Shown here piece by piece: positions 6,656 through 16,555 of a DNA stretch of 49,159 nucleotides. Source of the stretch: Terriglobia bacterium (GTDB lineage: Bacteria > Acidobacteriota > Terriglobia > Bryobacterales > Bryobacteraceae); the NCBI GenBank assembly GCA_019242155.1, contig JAFAWA010000177.1:1-49159 (forward strand). Reading direction: 5' to 3'. The position numbers were made by a program, and so were the translations under genes. Under the pieces are notes generated by a model. It made no database searches. It was given only the letters and a program-made list of their open reading frames with translations, and was not told the DNA's origin. How positions within the stretch are numbered: position 1 is the stretch's first letter; every line of letters starts with the position of its first letter.

Positions 6656-9490
6656 CTAAGGGCTGACGATGGGCAGCGTAACGATATTGCTCACGAATAT
6701 TGCCTGGGCAATCGTAAGTTGGGTCAGAGGGTCGCTCGGCATGCTCGAATTCAGTTGCAGGATCACTTCGAAGATCCCCACCGTTCCGGGCAGCAGGCCG
6801 GCAGACAATACGTTCGCCGTTTTGCCGCCCGCGAGTGAGGAAACAAAGTTAACCGGCTGAGTTACCGGGCTGCCGATCGGATATTGCTGCCCCGTGTTGA
6901 TGAGCGGTTGCGTGTTCGCGTTCACCACCGGCAGACCAAGGCCGGTTGCGTATACCAGCAGAGTTTCGCCGGGCACCGCTGGATTGGCCTGCGTCACCGG
7001 AGTGCCGGCGATATTTGCGCAGCAAAGCACGGTATTGGTGGCCGTGAGCACTAGTTGCGGCGAGCCGTTGGCGTTCGTGGTTATCGCGCTGATCGCAATG
7101 CCGTTGCCGTCCGGACCCGGAACGCGGGCGTATATCTGAAAGTTCACCGCGAAGGCGACGCCCGCAACTGCATATACCCTCGGGTCCTGGTTGATCTCGG
7201 CTACCAATGCATCACGTATGGATTCAAGCGTATCGGTAGTCTGCACCGTGTAACTATAAGAGCGGTTTTCGATTTTAATGGTAGCGACGTCATCCGTGTT
7301 GATGCTGCCGTCTACCAGCACAGCGCCGCTCGCCGAACTCGAACCATGAAGAATGACACCCGGTTTCGGACCCGGAGCGTTACTCGGCTGCGTGAAGATC
7401 CCGGGGTTTTGGGTCACAATCGTGATAGCGATCGGCGTCGTTACCATGATGCTGCCGTCATTCATTACCGAGCGGATGTAAATGTTGACGCTCGTGGTGT
7501 CCTGCACTTCCCATGGAATTTGCGCATTCACCTGACCCGGCGAAACAAAGAGCACCGGCGAACGGATGCCGTTGATGTAAACTTGTGTGCCGCCCAGGGT
7601 CGTAGGCAAAGAGGGCTGGGTGAAATCGGCCGACATGGTGTTCGCCGAAAGATTGGTTCCCTGAACCGCGATCAGGGTGCCCGGCCCAAGTTGGGAAGCG
7701 TCGCCGCCGCCGGTCAGCGTCGAACTCGCGGCAGTCAATACCTCCGTCGCACTTGTAGAAACCGACGTAACATAGGTGACCTCGTTGCCGTTGTTACCCT
7801 CCTGCTTGGCCGTAAGCAGGATCGCATTGGTGGCTGCGTCCGGGAACGCGAATACGTTGGCATCGCCGTTCCCGGCATTAATGGCCGATACCAGCGCGTT
7901 CACGATATCTACGGCCGTGTCGCCGGATTTGACGGTGTACGTGTAGGTCGTACCACAGCCGGTGGGCGCGTTGGCCGTACCGGTCGTTGCCGGCGTGCTC
8001 GAGGAGCCGGTGGTCGTGGTGCCGGCTCCGCCGCAGCCCGTTCCCGTGTTGGTTGTCTGGTTACCGACAGTGACGGCCACCGTATCGTTGGCCGTGATGG
8101 TTCCCGTAACAGTCACACTCCCCGCGGCAAAGATCTCCATACTTGCTGCGTTGCGCGCGCCGGAGTATTGGACCGTGTTAGCTCCCGGAGAGTACACCGT
8201 AACGCGCCGGTTGTATGGATCGCCCACGTAAAGGTTGGTGCCGTCCCACGCCAGGGACATGGGGGAGCGGAGCGAATCAGCGGCGTCGGAGGCCTGATTG
8301 ATATCGCCTCCTTGTTGCCCGATGATCACGTCTGCCGACACTCCGTTTTGCGTAGGAATCTGTTGGAACATCAACACGCGGTCATTGCCGCCGTCGGCGA
8401 TGAAGAGCCGCGTTCCGTCCGAGAGCGCAAACCGCGGAAAACTCAAAGTCGCGTTGCAGGAGTTCGGATACGTGGGGTTGCCGTTGATATCCGTTCCGTT
8501 CGAAACCGGGCAGAGCACGGGCTGCTCGGGGCTCGTGGTGCTGTCGTCCATACCGCTGAAGGCGTTGTTGGCAGCGGAGCTTACCATGTCGGGCTGGCCC
8601 ACCACCACATCGGCCGGTACGCCGTTGCTCGTTGGAACACGGTTCCAGATCAAAACGCGGTTGTAGCCCAAATCCGTTACGAAAAGGCGCGCCCCGTCCG
8701 AAGTCACCGAGACCGGATTGAGCATGTTCGATGCGGTCGCCGAAGTCGCTTGCTGGCTGAGATCCGGCTGTACGAAGGTGGTCATATTGGGGGCGCCGAG
8801 CACCACGTCCGCGGCGGTGCCGTTCGCGTTCGGAATATGGTTGAAGATCAATATGCGGTTGTATCCTGTGTCGGCCACGTATAACTTTCCGTTCAGGATC
8901 CACACGCCCTGTGGTGAGCGCATCACCTTCGCGTTTGGCGTAAAGCCGGGAATGCTCGAGCTTTGAAAATCCTGTTGGCCTACGACGACATCCGCGGGCT
9001 GATCGTTGAATGCGGGAATGCTGTTCCAAATCAGCACCCGGTTGTGATCGGTATCTGCGACCACCACGTGAACTCCATCCGAAGCTACGCCCACCGGAGT
9101 GCGCAGGTCGCTTTGGGTCGCCGGATCGTTTTCCACCGTGGTGGTCATGTTGGGCTGCCCCAGAACAACATTGGCCTGCCCCAGGCACACCGGGCACTTT
9201 CGGTTATAGGTGAGCGTCGCGGTGGGTGACGGTAACTGGCTTGAGAGATTGCGGAACAGCAGCACCCGGTGATTTACCGGCAGGGCCTGGACGTAGTTCG
9301 AATCCGCGACAAACAGCGTGTCGGCAGCATACGCAACTCCGCTGACCGCGCCCAGGATGATGTCGCTCGAATTCTGGTCCTGAGAGGTGAACGTTTCCTG
9401 CCCGATCACCAACCTGGCCGCCTGTCCGCTAGTAAAGCTCTGGCCGAGGGCGGTAACGGCCGCGAAGAGGAAAAATGGAATGCACTTCAT
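6656..9490 (-). CDS. Secreted NHL-repeat protein with Solibacter-type C-terminal domain
   Basis: A 944-residue exported protein. The start used is MKCIPFFLFAAVTALGQ, a clear signal peptide; upstream in-frame codons are not protein-like, and TATACT at 9529-9534 could be its -10 box. Residues about 20-460 carry NHL-type beta-propeller repeats, recognisable by recurring DVVVGQPDM and LYVADTGYNRILIFN-like blocks. After that comes the domain I know as the Solibacter uncharacterised C-terminal domain (GPGTLIAVQGTNLS, SPGQVNAQIPWE). Two related beta modules are inserted, each with a YTYTVKSGDT-type core followed by a DALVAEIN-type helix. It has no operon partners. Such proteins are abundant in Solibacter and have no known function. 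Confidence 0.85.
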   Translation of the reverse strand: MKCIPFFLFAAVTALGQSFTSGQAARLVIGQETFTSQDQNSSDIILGAVSGVAYAADTLFVADSNYVQALPVNHRVLLFRNLSSQLPSPTATLTYNRKCPVCLGQANVVLGQPNMTTTVENDPATQSDLRTPVGVASDGVHVVVADTDHNRVLIWNSIPAFNDQPADVVVGQQDFQSSSIPGFTPNAKVMRSPQGVWILNGKLYVADTGYNRILIFNHIPNANGTAADVVLGAPNMTTFVQPDLSQQATSATASNMLNPVSVTSDGARLFVTDLGYNRVLIWNRVPTSNGVPADVVVGQPDMVSSAANNAFSGMDDSTTSPEQPVLCPVSNGTDINGNPTYPNSCNATLSFPRFALSDGTRLFIADGGNDRVLMFQQIPTQNGVSADVIIGQQGGDINQASDAADSLRSPMSLAWDGTNLYVGDPYNRRVTVYSPGANTVQYSGARNAASMEIFAAGSVTVTGTITANDTVAVTVGNQTTNTGTGCGGAGTTTTGSSSTPATTGTANAPTGCGTTYTYTVKSGDTAVDIVNALVSAINAGNGDANVFAFPDAATNAILLTAKQEGNNGNEVTYVTSVSTSATEVLTAASSTLTGGGDASQLGPGTLIAVQGTNLSANTMSADFTQPSLPTTLGGTQVYINGIRSPVLFVSPGQVNAQIPWEVQDTTSVNIYIRSVMNDGSIMVTTPIAITIVTQNPGIFTQPSNAPGPKPGVILHGSSSASGAVLVDGSINTDDVATIKIENRSYSYTVQTTDTLESIRDALVAEINQDPRVYAVAGVAFAVNFQIYARVPGPDGNGIAISAITTNANGSPQLVLTATNTVLCCANIAGTPVTQANPAVPGETLLVYATGLGLPVVNANTQPLINTGQQYPIGSPVTQPVNFVSSLAGGKTANVLSAGLLPGTVGIFEVILQLNSSMPSDPLTQLTIAQAIFVSNIVTLPIVSP

Positions 9491-9708
9491 TCTCGATATC
9501 GAAACGGCGTAAGACGGTTGAATCCTCAAGTATAACAAGGGCTTACGCCAAACCATCGCGTGATCCGGATGATACACCCGTGAGCCTGCGGCACGCTTCG
9601 GGCTCTGCTTCCAACGCCAAATCTTTGGGATCCAGTGAAACCTCCAGAAGCACGCGCGGCATTTTTGCACGCCTCCTGCCATGCCCGAAGGCTTGCACCA
9701 AGCCGTCT

Positions 9709-10944
9709 CTACCGCGACAGTTTTTGGGGATCGGGCACGTCGTGGCGACGGTGGGAGCGGCCGATGAGCCATGCAGTTCCGACCACCGCGAACACCATCA
9801 GGTTGCCGGCGGCATCGGCGCCGAACAGGCCGGCCGTTCCGAAGCGATGAAATCCCGCGCCGTCGAGCGCGAGTACGTACATGATCGGAAAATTTCCCAA
9901 GGCGAGGAACAGGCTATAGCGCGTGCTGGTCCCATGTGCGCCCTCCCCCAACACATCCACCACCAGAGCGAGAAAGCGGGCATAGGCAAAGCCGGTGGTG
10001 AGGAGATAAAGCCCTGTGCCGGCAAAATAGACCGGAGGCCTATGCCCGGCAAGCAGAGTCAGAGAGGCCAGCCCGTTCAAGAGGCCGGCTCCCGCATACG
10101 TCAAACGCCGGTCCCAGGTCCCGGGAACTAAGGTGGCGAGAAGAGAGCCGGCCGCCAATACTAATCCTCCGCCCACCCCGTTCACCCACAACACACCGCG
10201 AGCACCCACTCCATAGTAGGAGGCGACTGCCGGCAGCAGTGATTGCGCTGCGCCCGAACCTACGGGCGACGCAAGCAACAGCGCGCCCCAAAGTGTCCGC
10301 CGGGAGCGCAAAACAGCGATCAGTTCCTTTCCGATTTTCAGAACGTGATCGCCGGGCCCGGCCGTTTTTACCGGCGGCGGCTCGCGGATCGTGAGCGCGG
10401 CGAGCGACGGCACCGCGGTCATGATGGCGGTGGTCCAAGCGGCCGCGGCCAACGGCAGTTTCTCTAGAACCCAGAGTGTGATACCGGCTCCCACCGCGCC
10501 ACCTCCCAAATTGCCTGCCTGAGTCCAACCCGAGGCTTTGGCTTGGCCGGCGGGCGCGAGGGAACTCACCATCAGACCTCCCTGTGCCGCGGTGACCAGA
10601 TCGTTGACGACTAGCCCGGCCAGGAGTAAACCCGTTACCAGTACGACGCGCTGCGGTCCGATTAGCGGGATGGCGACAGCTATCGCGACGGCGCTTAAAA
10701 ATGCGGCCAGCACCAGCCAGGTGCGGCGCCGAAGCCTCATGTCGACCAGGGGCGCCCAGAGAAAGTAGAAGATATTGGGAAGCTGCAAAAGCGATGAGAT
10801 GGCGGCGATCCGTTCCACAGAAACGCCCTGCCTGCTCAGCAGGAATGGAAGCGGCGTGCTCGTGAATCCTGCAAAGATTCCACCTGGAAGAATCAGGACC
10901 AGGAATAACCACGGCGGGGGCCATTTCCTTGGCCGTCGGAACAT
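9709..10944 (-). CDS. MFS transporter, AmpG/PAT-like
   Basis: A 411-residue inner-membrane protein with about 12 hydrophobic spans. Its PLPFLLSRQGVSVERIAAIS and FYFLWAPLVDM blocks near residues 30-70 match the AmpG/PAT subgroup of the major facilitator superfamily, which carries anhydromuropeptides or acetyl-CoA-like anions. The ATG at 10944 was chosen; a TTG nine codons upstream (10971) is an alternative. No neighbouring peptidoglycan recycling gene supports the substrate, so the call stays at family level. Confidence 0.75.
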   Translation of the reverse strand: MFRRPRKWPPPWLFLVLILPGGIFAGFTSTPLPFLLSRQGVSVERIAAISSLLQLPNIFYFLWAPLVDMRLRRRTWLVLAAFLSAVAIAVAIPLIGPQRVVLVTGLLLAGLVVNDLVTAAQGGLMVSSLAPAGQAKASGWTQAGNLGGGAVGAGITLWVLEKLPLAAAAWTTAIMTAVPSLAALTIREPPPVKTAGPGDHVLKIGKELIAVLRSRRTLWGALLLASPVGSGAAQSLLPAVASYYGVGARGVLWVNGVGGGLVLAAGSLLATLVPGTWDRRLTYAGAGLLNGLASLTLLAGHRPPVYFAGTGLYLLTTGFAYARFLALVVDVLGEGAHGTSTRYSLFLALGNFPIMYVLALDGAGFHRFGTAGLFGADAAGNLMVFAVVGTAWLIGRSHRRHDVPDPQKLSR

Positions 10945-11052
10945 GAAGGGCCAAGCATAGCATGAGCGCAAAGGTTATCAATCAGACCTCGCGCCTCCTC
11001 CCGTTCTTGCTATTCGCTGCCCGCAAACCGAAACTCAAATTAGGAGGAGAGA

Positions 11053-11550
11053 ATGAAGCTCAACGACCTACAAGACTTATATTTGGCAGAGATCAAAGAT
11101 CTATACGATGGCGAACAGCGCATCATAAAGGCTCTGCCGAAAATGGCGGAGAATGCAAACTCCTCGGACCTCCGCAACGCCTTCGAGGCACACCTCAACC
11201 AGACTCGTCAACATGTCGCGCGCCTGGAGCAAATTTTTCAGAAACTCGATGAGACCCCGAAGGGTCAAAAGTGCAAGGGCCTCGAAGGGATCATCGATGA
11301 AGGCGAAGACATGATGGATAAGGACGCGCCTCCGGCGGTAGCCGATGCCGCCTTGATCTCGGCCGCGCAGCGGGTGGAACACTACGAAATCGCCGCGTAT
11401 GGATCTGTGCGCGCGTACGCCCGGCGTCTCGGCCTCGAGGATCACGTCCAACTGTTACAGCAGACGCTCGATGAGGAGACGGAAACAGACCGGCAGTTGA
11501 CTAGTTTAGCGGAGTCGTATATTAACGAAGAAGCGAAGTCCGCCAGGTAG
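11053..11550 (+). CDS. DUF892 ferritin-like protein (YciE/YciF family)
   Basis: A 165-residue four-helix-bundle protein of the DUF892 family, linked to stress responses in other bacteria. Visible marks are LQDLYLAEIKDLYDGEQRIIKALPKM at the N-terminus, the metal-type Glu/His pair in AQRVEHYEIAAYG near residue 110-122, and LLQQTLDEETETDRQL in the last helix. A strong ribosome site (GGAGGAG) precedes the ATG. The next gene follows after 23 bases with its own strong site, so the two are probably co-transcribed. Confidence 0.9.
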   Translation: MKLNDLQDLYLAEIKDLYDGEQRIIKALPKMAENANSSDLRNAFEAHLNQTRQHVARLEQIFQKLDETPKGQKCKGLEGIIDEGEDMMDKDAPPAVADAALISAAQRVEHYEIAAYGSVRAYARRLGLEDHVQLLQQTLDEETETDRQLTSLAESYINEEAKSAR

Positions 11551-11573
11551 CGAACTCGAGAAGGAGGAAGGTT

Positions 11574-12065
11574 ATGTGTGATTATTCGCTAATGGCCGTG
11601 CCGAATCGATTGGCGCGGGAGGGGGAAGAACTGGTAGCCCACCGGTTTCCCACAGGATCGCTGGGGTTGGCCTCTCCAGCGGACCTGAAACGTGCGGCCG
11701 ATCCGCCTGCTCCGGTGCGCAAGAATTTATGGCGCACCGTAGTAGAGTTTTTTAACCCGCCCAAAACCGAGCCCGTCCCGGCCGTTTGCATTCCGCCGGG
11801 TGCCCGCCTGGAACTGCAAGATATCCCTGCGCGCCTGCAGCACGAGTTGGGAGTGTGCGCCGCCGAGCAAGTTACGTTCACCCAGATCACCGCTGCCGTG
11901 AACAGTTACCGCGATGCCGTCCGGTTCCTCAACGGGCGCGAAGTGCGGCTACAGGAGTTGCGAGAAGGACAACGAGTACGGGTATTGGATCTCTCCGTCG
12001 CGGAAGAGCTCGACCTCGAGAAGCTACGCGAAGAACGGGCGGAATTCACTTACCGCGTTCGCTAA
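11574..12065 (+). CDS. Conserved hypothetical protein, MCDYSL family
   Basis: A 163-residue protein of unknown function. I recognise the N-terminal pattern MCDYSLMAVPNRLAREGEEL followed by VHRFPTGS-like sequence as a small conserved bacterial family. The C-terminal half (about 65-163) looks like two small beta domains with an LQELREGQRVRVLDL strand. A strong AAGGAGGAAGG site precedes the ATG. It is likely co-transcribed with the DUF892 gene, which hints at a stress role but does not prove one. Confidence 0.65.
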   Translation: MCDYSLMAVPNRLAREGEELVAHRFPTGSLGLASPADLKRAADPPAPVRKNLWRTVVEFFNPPKTEPVPAVCIPPGARLELQDIPARLQHELGVCAAEQVTFTQITAAVNSYRDAVRFLNGREVRLQELREGQRVRVLDLSVAEELDLEKLREERAEFTYRVR

Positions 12066-12176
12066 ACCAAAATCCGGCTTCATACACACAGGAGTGGGCG
12101 GCGCGACGGTTCTGCCGCCTGCTTCCCCGGTACGCTCCCGTTTGACAGGGTGGCTGTGTGTCTTTAGACTGAGAGA

Positions 12177-13469
12177 TTGACGGACTTCCGCGCCTACGAA
12201 TTACAACCCGCTTCAAGCCTCCTCGCTTGGGCTCTGAATACTTACGGCGATTCGTTCGCACTCGCTTGCAGCTTTCAGAAGGAAGACCTCGTCATCCTAG
12301 ATATCGCCGCGCGCGTAAACCCGAAGGTTCGCGTCTTCACTCTCGACACGGGCCGCTTACACGAAGAAACCTACCAAATGATGGAGGAGGTACGGAGCCG
12401 TTACGGAGTTGTGATCGAACCCTGCTTTCCCGACCGCGAGGAAGTGGAACGGATGGTCACGCTACACGGCCCAAATCTCTTCTATGAAAGTGCCGAGAAA
12501 CGGCATCTCTGCTGCGATCTCCGCAAGACCCGCCCGCTAGGCCGCAAGCTCCGGGAACTGCGCGCGTGGGCGACGGGTCTCCGCCGCGAGCAATCCTCCA
12601 CCCGTGCACACATCCCCAAAGTAGAAGAGGTCGACGGGGTCGTTAAAATAAGTCCCCTTGCCGACTGGACGGCCTCGCAGGTAGAGGAATATACCCGTGA
12701 GAACCGGCTGCCGGTGCACCCCCTGTATTCTCGCGGGTTCCCCTCGATCGGCTGCGCTCCCTGTACACGCGCCATCCAGCCTGGCGAGGATGAACGCGCA
12801 GGCCGTTGGTGGTGGGAACAGAGCAACAAGGAGTGTGGCATTCATTTCGCCGATGACGGCTCCGTACGCCGCAATGTAACAGCTAAGCAGAACGAGGAAC
12901 AGGACCTCGGTAACTTTATGCATAAGGGCTTTACGTTGTGGTTTACCGGCCTCTCGGGCGCGGGTAAGAGCACGCTTTCGCAAATGGTGGCCCGACGTCT
13001 ACGGGAGTGTGGCGCGGAGGTGGAACTGCTCGATGGCGACGTGGTTCGCACGCGCCTTTCGAAAGGGCTCGGATTCAGTAAAGAGGATCGCGACGAGAAC
13101 ATCCGCCGCATTGGATTCGTTTGCGAACTGCTCTCCAACCACGGCGTGATTGCAATCGCGGCCGCGATCTCTCCCTACCGCGCGCTGCGCGATGAAGTAC
13201 GCCGCAGCGTCGCCAACTTCGTGGAGATCTATGTGGAATGCCCTATTGAGGTCCTTGCGGAACGCGATGTCAAGGGGCTTTATAGGAAAGCTCTGGCGGG
13301 GGAAATCTCCAACTTCACCGGTGTTTCTGATCCGTATGAGCCACCGCTCGCACCCGCTGTGACAGTCAACTCGAGTAGAGAAACGCCCGAGCAGAGCCTC
13401 GATCGAATCTGGGCTACACTGGAAAACTTAGGTTTAATCTCCTTTGATCGATCTGCACTCGCACACTAA
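12177..13469 (+). CDS. cysHC: APS/PAPS reductase fused to APS kinase (CysH-CysC)
   Basis: A 430-residue fusion of two sulfate-assimilation enzymes. Residues 1-225 are a CysH-type reductase with [12 protein letters not shown] and the [4Fe-4S] cysteines Cys112-Cys113 and Cys193-x2-Cys196, plus the terminal ECGIH carrying the catalytic Cys220. The cluster cysteines mark the type that reduces APS (some members also PAPS) to sulfite. Residues 250-430 are adenylylsulfate kinase with P-loop GLSGAGKST (258-266) and the conserved DGDVVR and ISPYRALRD blocks. A frame stop lies just upstream, so the TTG is the only plausible start. The 3' end overlaps the PHP phosphatase gene by 26 bases. No ATP sulfurylase is in the window. 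Confidence 0.9.
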   Translation: MTDFRAYELQPASSLLAWALNTYGDSFALACSFQKEDLVILDIAARVNPKVRVFTLDTGRLHEETYQMMEEVRSRYGVVIEPCFPDREEVERMVTLHGPNLFYESAEKRHLCCDLRKTRPLGRKLRELRAWATGLRREQSSTRAHIPKVEEVDGVVKISPLADWTASQVEEYTRENRLPVHPLYSRGFPSIGCAPCTRAIQPGEDERAGRWWWEQSNKECGIHFADDGSVRRNVTAKQNEEQDLGNFMHKGFTLWFTGLSGAGKSTLSQMVARRLRECGAEVELLDGDVVRTRLSKGLGFSKEDRDENIRRIGFVCELLSNHGVIAIAAAISPYRALRDEVRRSVANFVEIYVECPIEVLAERDVKGLYRKALAGEISNFTGVSDPYEPPLAPAVTVNSSRETPEQSLDRIWATLENLGLISFDRSALAH

Positions 13470-14292
13470 CGAATCCGACGGTACGTGTTCGCCCGATCAA
13501 CTCGTCGGAGAGGCCGTTCGTTCCGGAATTCGGATTCTCGGCATTACGGATCACGATACACTGCGCGGCTACGATAGAGCGCTTCCCCTGGCGCGCCAGG
13601 CGGGTCTGGAACTGATCTGCGGCATCGAGCTTTCGACCAAGCTGCATGGACAATCGGTCCACCTGCTCGGTTACTTTCTGGACGAGGACCACGGTCTTGT
13701 CGAGTTTCGTAACTGGGTTGTGGATATGCAGGCTTCGCGGCGCGACCGCAATATTCGCCTCGTCGCGCGGCTTCAGGAACTGGGCATGAACATCACCCTC
13801 GAGGAGGCCGAGGCGCGGGGCCACGGCCTGACGGGGCGGCCGCACTTTGCGCAACTCATGGTCGAGAAAGGTTACGTATCGAGCCTGAAACAGGCTTTCG
13901 ACGATTACCTGGACGAATCGGCCAAAGGCTACGTGTATCGCCGCGAGCCGCAGTTTGCAGAAGGCGTCGAGAAGATTCGCAATGCCGGCGGCATTGCGTC
14001 GCTGGCACATCCGGTACGGGTGCGCGAAGACGTACCTTCGCTACTGCCTGAGTTATGCGCCGGTGGTATGAATGCCATCGAAGCCTATCACAGCGACCAC
14101 ACACCGGAAGACACCGAGCAATATTTAAACCTGGCGCGCCGCTATGGCCTGCTGGTTACCGGCGGATCGGACTTTCACGGCGCCGCCAAACCCGGTGTGC
14201 AACTTGGTACCGGCTACAAAGGGAACTTGAATATCCCGTCAGACCTGCTCCATCGTCTGCGCGCCGGAGCAGCCGAACCGCCTGCCCGGTAG
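13444..14292 (+). CDS. PHP-domain phosphoesterase (nucleoside 3',5'-bisphosphate phosphatase/YciV-like)
   Basis: A 282-residue metal-dependent phosphoesterase. All PHP motifs are present: [12 protein letters not shown] (residues 3-14), [20 protein letters not shown] and the final GSDFHG. It matches the RNase AM/YciV subgroup, whose members hydrolyse nucleoside 3',5'-bisphosphates such as pAp, and short RNAs. The TTG start lies inside the 3' end of the cysHC gene, so translation is probably coupled. The pairing makes chemical sense because pAp is the by-product of using PAPS. Substrate is inferred from family and context. Confidence 0.85.
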   Translation: MIDLHSHTNESDGTCSPDQLVGEAVRSGIRILGITDHDTLRGYDRALPLARQAGLELICGIELSTKLHGQSVHLLGYFLDEDHGLVEFRNWVVDMQASRRDRNIRLVARLQELGMNITLEEAEARGHGLTGRPHFAQLMVEKGYVSSLKQAFDDYLDESAKGYVYRREPQFAEGVEKIRNAGGIASLAHPVRVREDVPSLLPELCAGGMNAIEAYHSDHTPEDTEQYLNLARRYGLLVTGGSDFHGAAKPGVQLGTGYKGNLNIPSDLLHRLRAGAAEPPAR

Positions 14293-14320
14293 CGCGATGC
14301 GCCGGCGCTCTCCGAATAGG

Positions 14321-15235
14321 TTAGACCACGTGCCCACGAAACTCGCCCGCTTCGAAAATGGTGCCCGGTTCCGTGAACGGAATGCGCGCGTACGCTAACG
14401 CCGCTACCTGTCCGAGAGCGGGGGAGTAAACCGCGCTCGTGAGTTCGCCCGCATCTTTGCCCTCCACGCCCAATTTAGTTCCCGGCGGCGGCGCAACGGC
14501 ACCGTCGATCGCGAGGCGCACCAGTTTCTTGTTCACGTGACCTTGCGCGCGAATGCGCTCCACGATCTCCTGCCCGATATAGCAGCCCTTCTGGAAGCTC
14601 ACGGCGTGCATCTGTTGCGTCTCTTGCGGCAATGACGTTTCGCGGATGTCTTCGCCGAAGCGGGGACGGCCGTTCTCGATCCGCACCAGACGAATGTCGG
14701 ACTCGCTTGCGAGTCTTGCGCCCGCGTTTAAGAAACTACCGGCTTCTGCCGCAGGACCGAAGATGCGAAAGCCCGGCTGGCCGGTTACGCTGAGATTCGC
14801 CACCAAGGAGTCGCCCCAGGGCGTGTGAGCATACGGCTCGGCTGGAACCAGCGCGCCTCGCGATTCGAGCAGCGCCGCCGCGCCGGGACCTTCAATACCG
14901 ATTTCGGCGCTGCCCCCCGTAATGTCTTCCAATTCCACCTGGTCGGCTACTTTGTACTTCAAAATCAATTGCTGCACCTTCTCGCGCAACTCCGGTTCGG
15001 TATCGATCAGGAAATGATCGGAGAAGCACAGCAGGTTGAGATCGGCCTGCACCCGTCCCTGTGGAGTGAGTAGAAACGCGTACGCACCGGAGCCCGGCGT
15101 CATCCTCTTTACGTCATTGCTCGTAACATTGTGGAGCAGGCGGGCGCGGTCTCGTCCTCGCGCGATGATGCGTCCTCTCGTGGACAGGTCGAGGCATGCC
15201 GCGCCATGCCGCAAGGCTTCATAACCCTGGGTCAT
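14321..15235 (-). CDS. ygfZ: YgfZ/GcvT-like folate-binding protein
   Basis: A 304-residue protein of the YgfZ family (Fe-S cluster protein maturation, GcvT-like fold). The signature K-G-C-Y-I-G-Q-E is seen in SFQKGCYIGQEIVERI (about residues 210-225), and the N-terminus has the GcvT-like pattern LLHNVTSNDVK. A GTG one codon upstream (15238) is an alternative start. It is transcribed divergently from the DUF4159 gene and converges on the PHP gene. Confidence 0.88.
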   Translation of the reverse strand: MTQGYEALRHGAACLDLSTRGRIIARGRDRARLLHNVTSNDVKRMTPGSGAYAFLLTPQGRVQADLNLLCFSDHFLIDTEPELREKVQQLILKYKVADQVELEDITGGSAEIGIEGPGAAALLESRGALVPAEPYAHTPWGDSLVANLSVTGQPGFRIFGPAAEAGSFLNAGARLASESDIRLVRIENGRPRFGEDIRETSLPQETQQMHAVSFQKGCYIGQEIVERIRAQGHVNKKLVRLAIDGAVAPPPGTKLGVEGKDAGELTSAVYSPALGQVAALAYARIPFTEPGTIFEAGEFRGHVV

Positions 15236-15348
15236 CACCTCAAGTGTAAGGCACAGGGCGTGAACTCGCGGTGGATTCGCCTAGCCTGAACCAGAGCCTT
15301 GCATTCTGTCCACGCTCTGTAGACATCCGAACCGCCGGCGCTCGCGAT

Positions 15349-15354
15349 TATAAT
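15349..15354 (+). promoter_or_regulatory. Candidate -10 box of the DUF4159 gene
   Basis: A consensus TATAAT lies 20 bases before the ATG, within TATAATAGGG; the same TANAATAGGG string precedes the Ni/Co transporter gene. No convincing -35 element at 16-18 bases. Confidence 0.4.
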
Positions 15355-15374
15355 AGGGTAGCGAATCGAAGCTA

Positions 15375-16202
15375 ATGCGCTGCCGTTGGGTGTTGTTAGT
15401 TATCGGCGTTGTTCTCGGTGTCTGGGGAGTGCTGTACGCACAGCGGCCGTTTCAGCAATACAACGCCGCCGAATACGTCGACTTTCCATTACCGCCCGAT
15501 TGGAATGCCAAAACTGAGTGGACACGCGCGCGGCTACGCTACCCCAGCGTTTACGGGGGATTCGGCGGGGAAGATCTGAACTGGACGATTGACTACCCGC
15601 GCTCGGACCGGCATCTTCTCCAGGGCGTGCGCCGGTTGACACGAATCGACTCGCGCTCGGTAGAGCAGGTGGTCGATCTCGACGGCACCGGCGACGTATA
15701 TAACTGGCCCATGATGTATGCCGTCGAGGTGGGACACTGGGCGCTTCCCGATGCCCAGGCTGCCCAATTACGGGAATTCCTGCTGCGCGGCGGATTCTTA
15801 ATGGTGGACGACTTTCACGGCGACGAACCATATCACAACGTGCGTAGCGAATGGCGAGTCTTTCTGGCCAGTATGACGAAAGTCTTCCCCGACCGCCCCA
15901 TCGAGGATATTGCGGATTCCGACGCGATCTTCCACACAGTGTACGATCTGGGCGACCGGTTCCAAGTGCCTGGCTGGCAGTGGTACCGCAGCCGGCGAAC
16001 ATACGAAGCCGGCGAAACAGGAAAGACGCCGCATTGGCGGGCAATCTTCGACGATAAAGGCCGTGCAATGGTCGCGATCTGCCATAACATGGACCTGGGA
16101 GATGCCTGGGAGTGGTCTGACGATCCACGGTATCCGGAGAAGTGGGCGACGCTGGCGTACCAGATCGCGGTCAACTACTTCATCTACGACCTAACGCATT
16201 GA
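15375..16202 (+). CDS. DUF4159 protein, exported
   Basis: A 275-residue protein with an N-terminal signal or anchor segment (about 4-22) followed by a DUF4159 domain, which has a glutamine-amidotransferase-like fold. Visible family blocks are FTWARLRYP-like (here WTRARLRYPS), DLNWTIDYPRSDRHLLQGV, LREFLLRGGFLMVDDFHGD and the C-terminal ICHNMDLGDAWEWSDDP. In other bacteria such genes often lie near BatA-type or MoxR loci; here it stands alone. Function is unknown. Confidence 0.82.
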   Translation: MRCRWVLLVIGVVLGVWGVLYAQRPFQQYNAAEYVDFPLPPDWNAKTEWTRARLRYPSVYGGFGGEDLNWTIDYPRSDRHLLQGVRRLTRIDSRSVEQVVDLDGTGDVYNWPMMYAVEVGHWALPDAQAAQLREFLLRGGFLMVDDFHGDEPYHNVRSEWRVFLASMTKVFPDRPIEDIADSDAIFHTVYDLGDRFQVPGWQWYRSRRTYEAGETGKTPHWRAIFDDKGRAMVAICHNMDLGDAWEWSDDPRYPEKWATLAYQIAVNYFIYDLTH

Positions 16203-16231
16203 TCGCAGCTGCTCTTCGCAAGGATCTATTA

Positions 16232-16555
16232 TTACGCGGGCGGGTCGACTCGCATGAAGATCTCGTCCCACTGATGATGTTGACCAGAAGGTGCAGGACG
16301 ATTGCCTGGAAAAGTCTCATTTATCAGATGGGCGTCGGAGATTCCGCCCACCTCGAACCAGCGCCATCCCGGGACTTTGCCAGTGCTGGAACCGCGAACT
16401 TGATAAGCCAAAAACTTTATAGCGCCTTTGTGAATGCCATAATCGTGCGGTTCGACTACCCGATCCTTGTTTTGATAAACCAGCCGGATGAGATGCTTGT
16501 GTCGAATTGCCTTCCGGATGAGTTTGTCGAGATCGGGATCAGGATTGATTGCCAT
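16232..16555 (-). CDS. Small WYL-like domain protein
   Basis: A 107-residue protein beginning MAINPDPDLDKLIRKAIRHK. The block LIRLVYQNKDRVVEPHDYGIHKGAIKFLAYQ resembles the sensory beta domain of WYL regulators, but no helix-turn-helix is attached. The frame continues upstream for 55 codons, through a region that looks like the tail of a decayed gene, so I prefer the ATG at 16555. No partner is evident. It may be a stand-alone ligand- or nucleic-acid-binding domain. Confidence 0.55.
   Translation of the reverse strand: MAINPDPDLDKLIRKAIRHKHLIRLVYQNKDRVVEPHDYGIHKGAIKFLAYQVRGSSTGKVPGWRWFEVGGISDAHLINETFPGNRPAPSGQHHQWDEIFMRVDPPA

Noticed and set aside
7055-8884. 609-codon open frame on the + strand
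   Set aside because: It is antisense to the NHL-repeat gene, is rich in Arg and low-complexity sequence, and shows no domain, while the opposite strand has a signal peptide, repeats and a known C-terminal domain.
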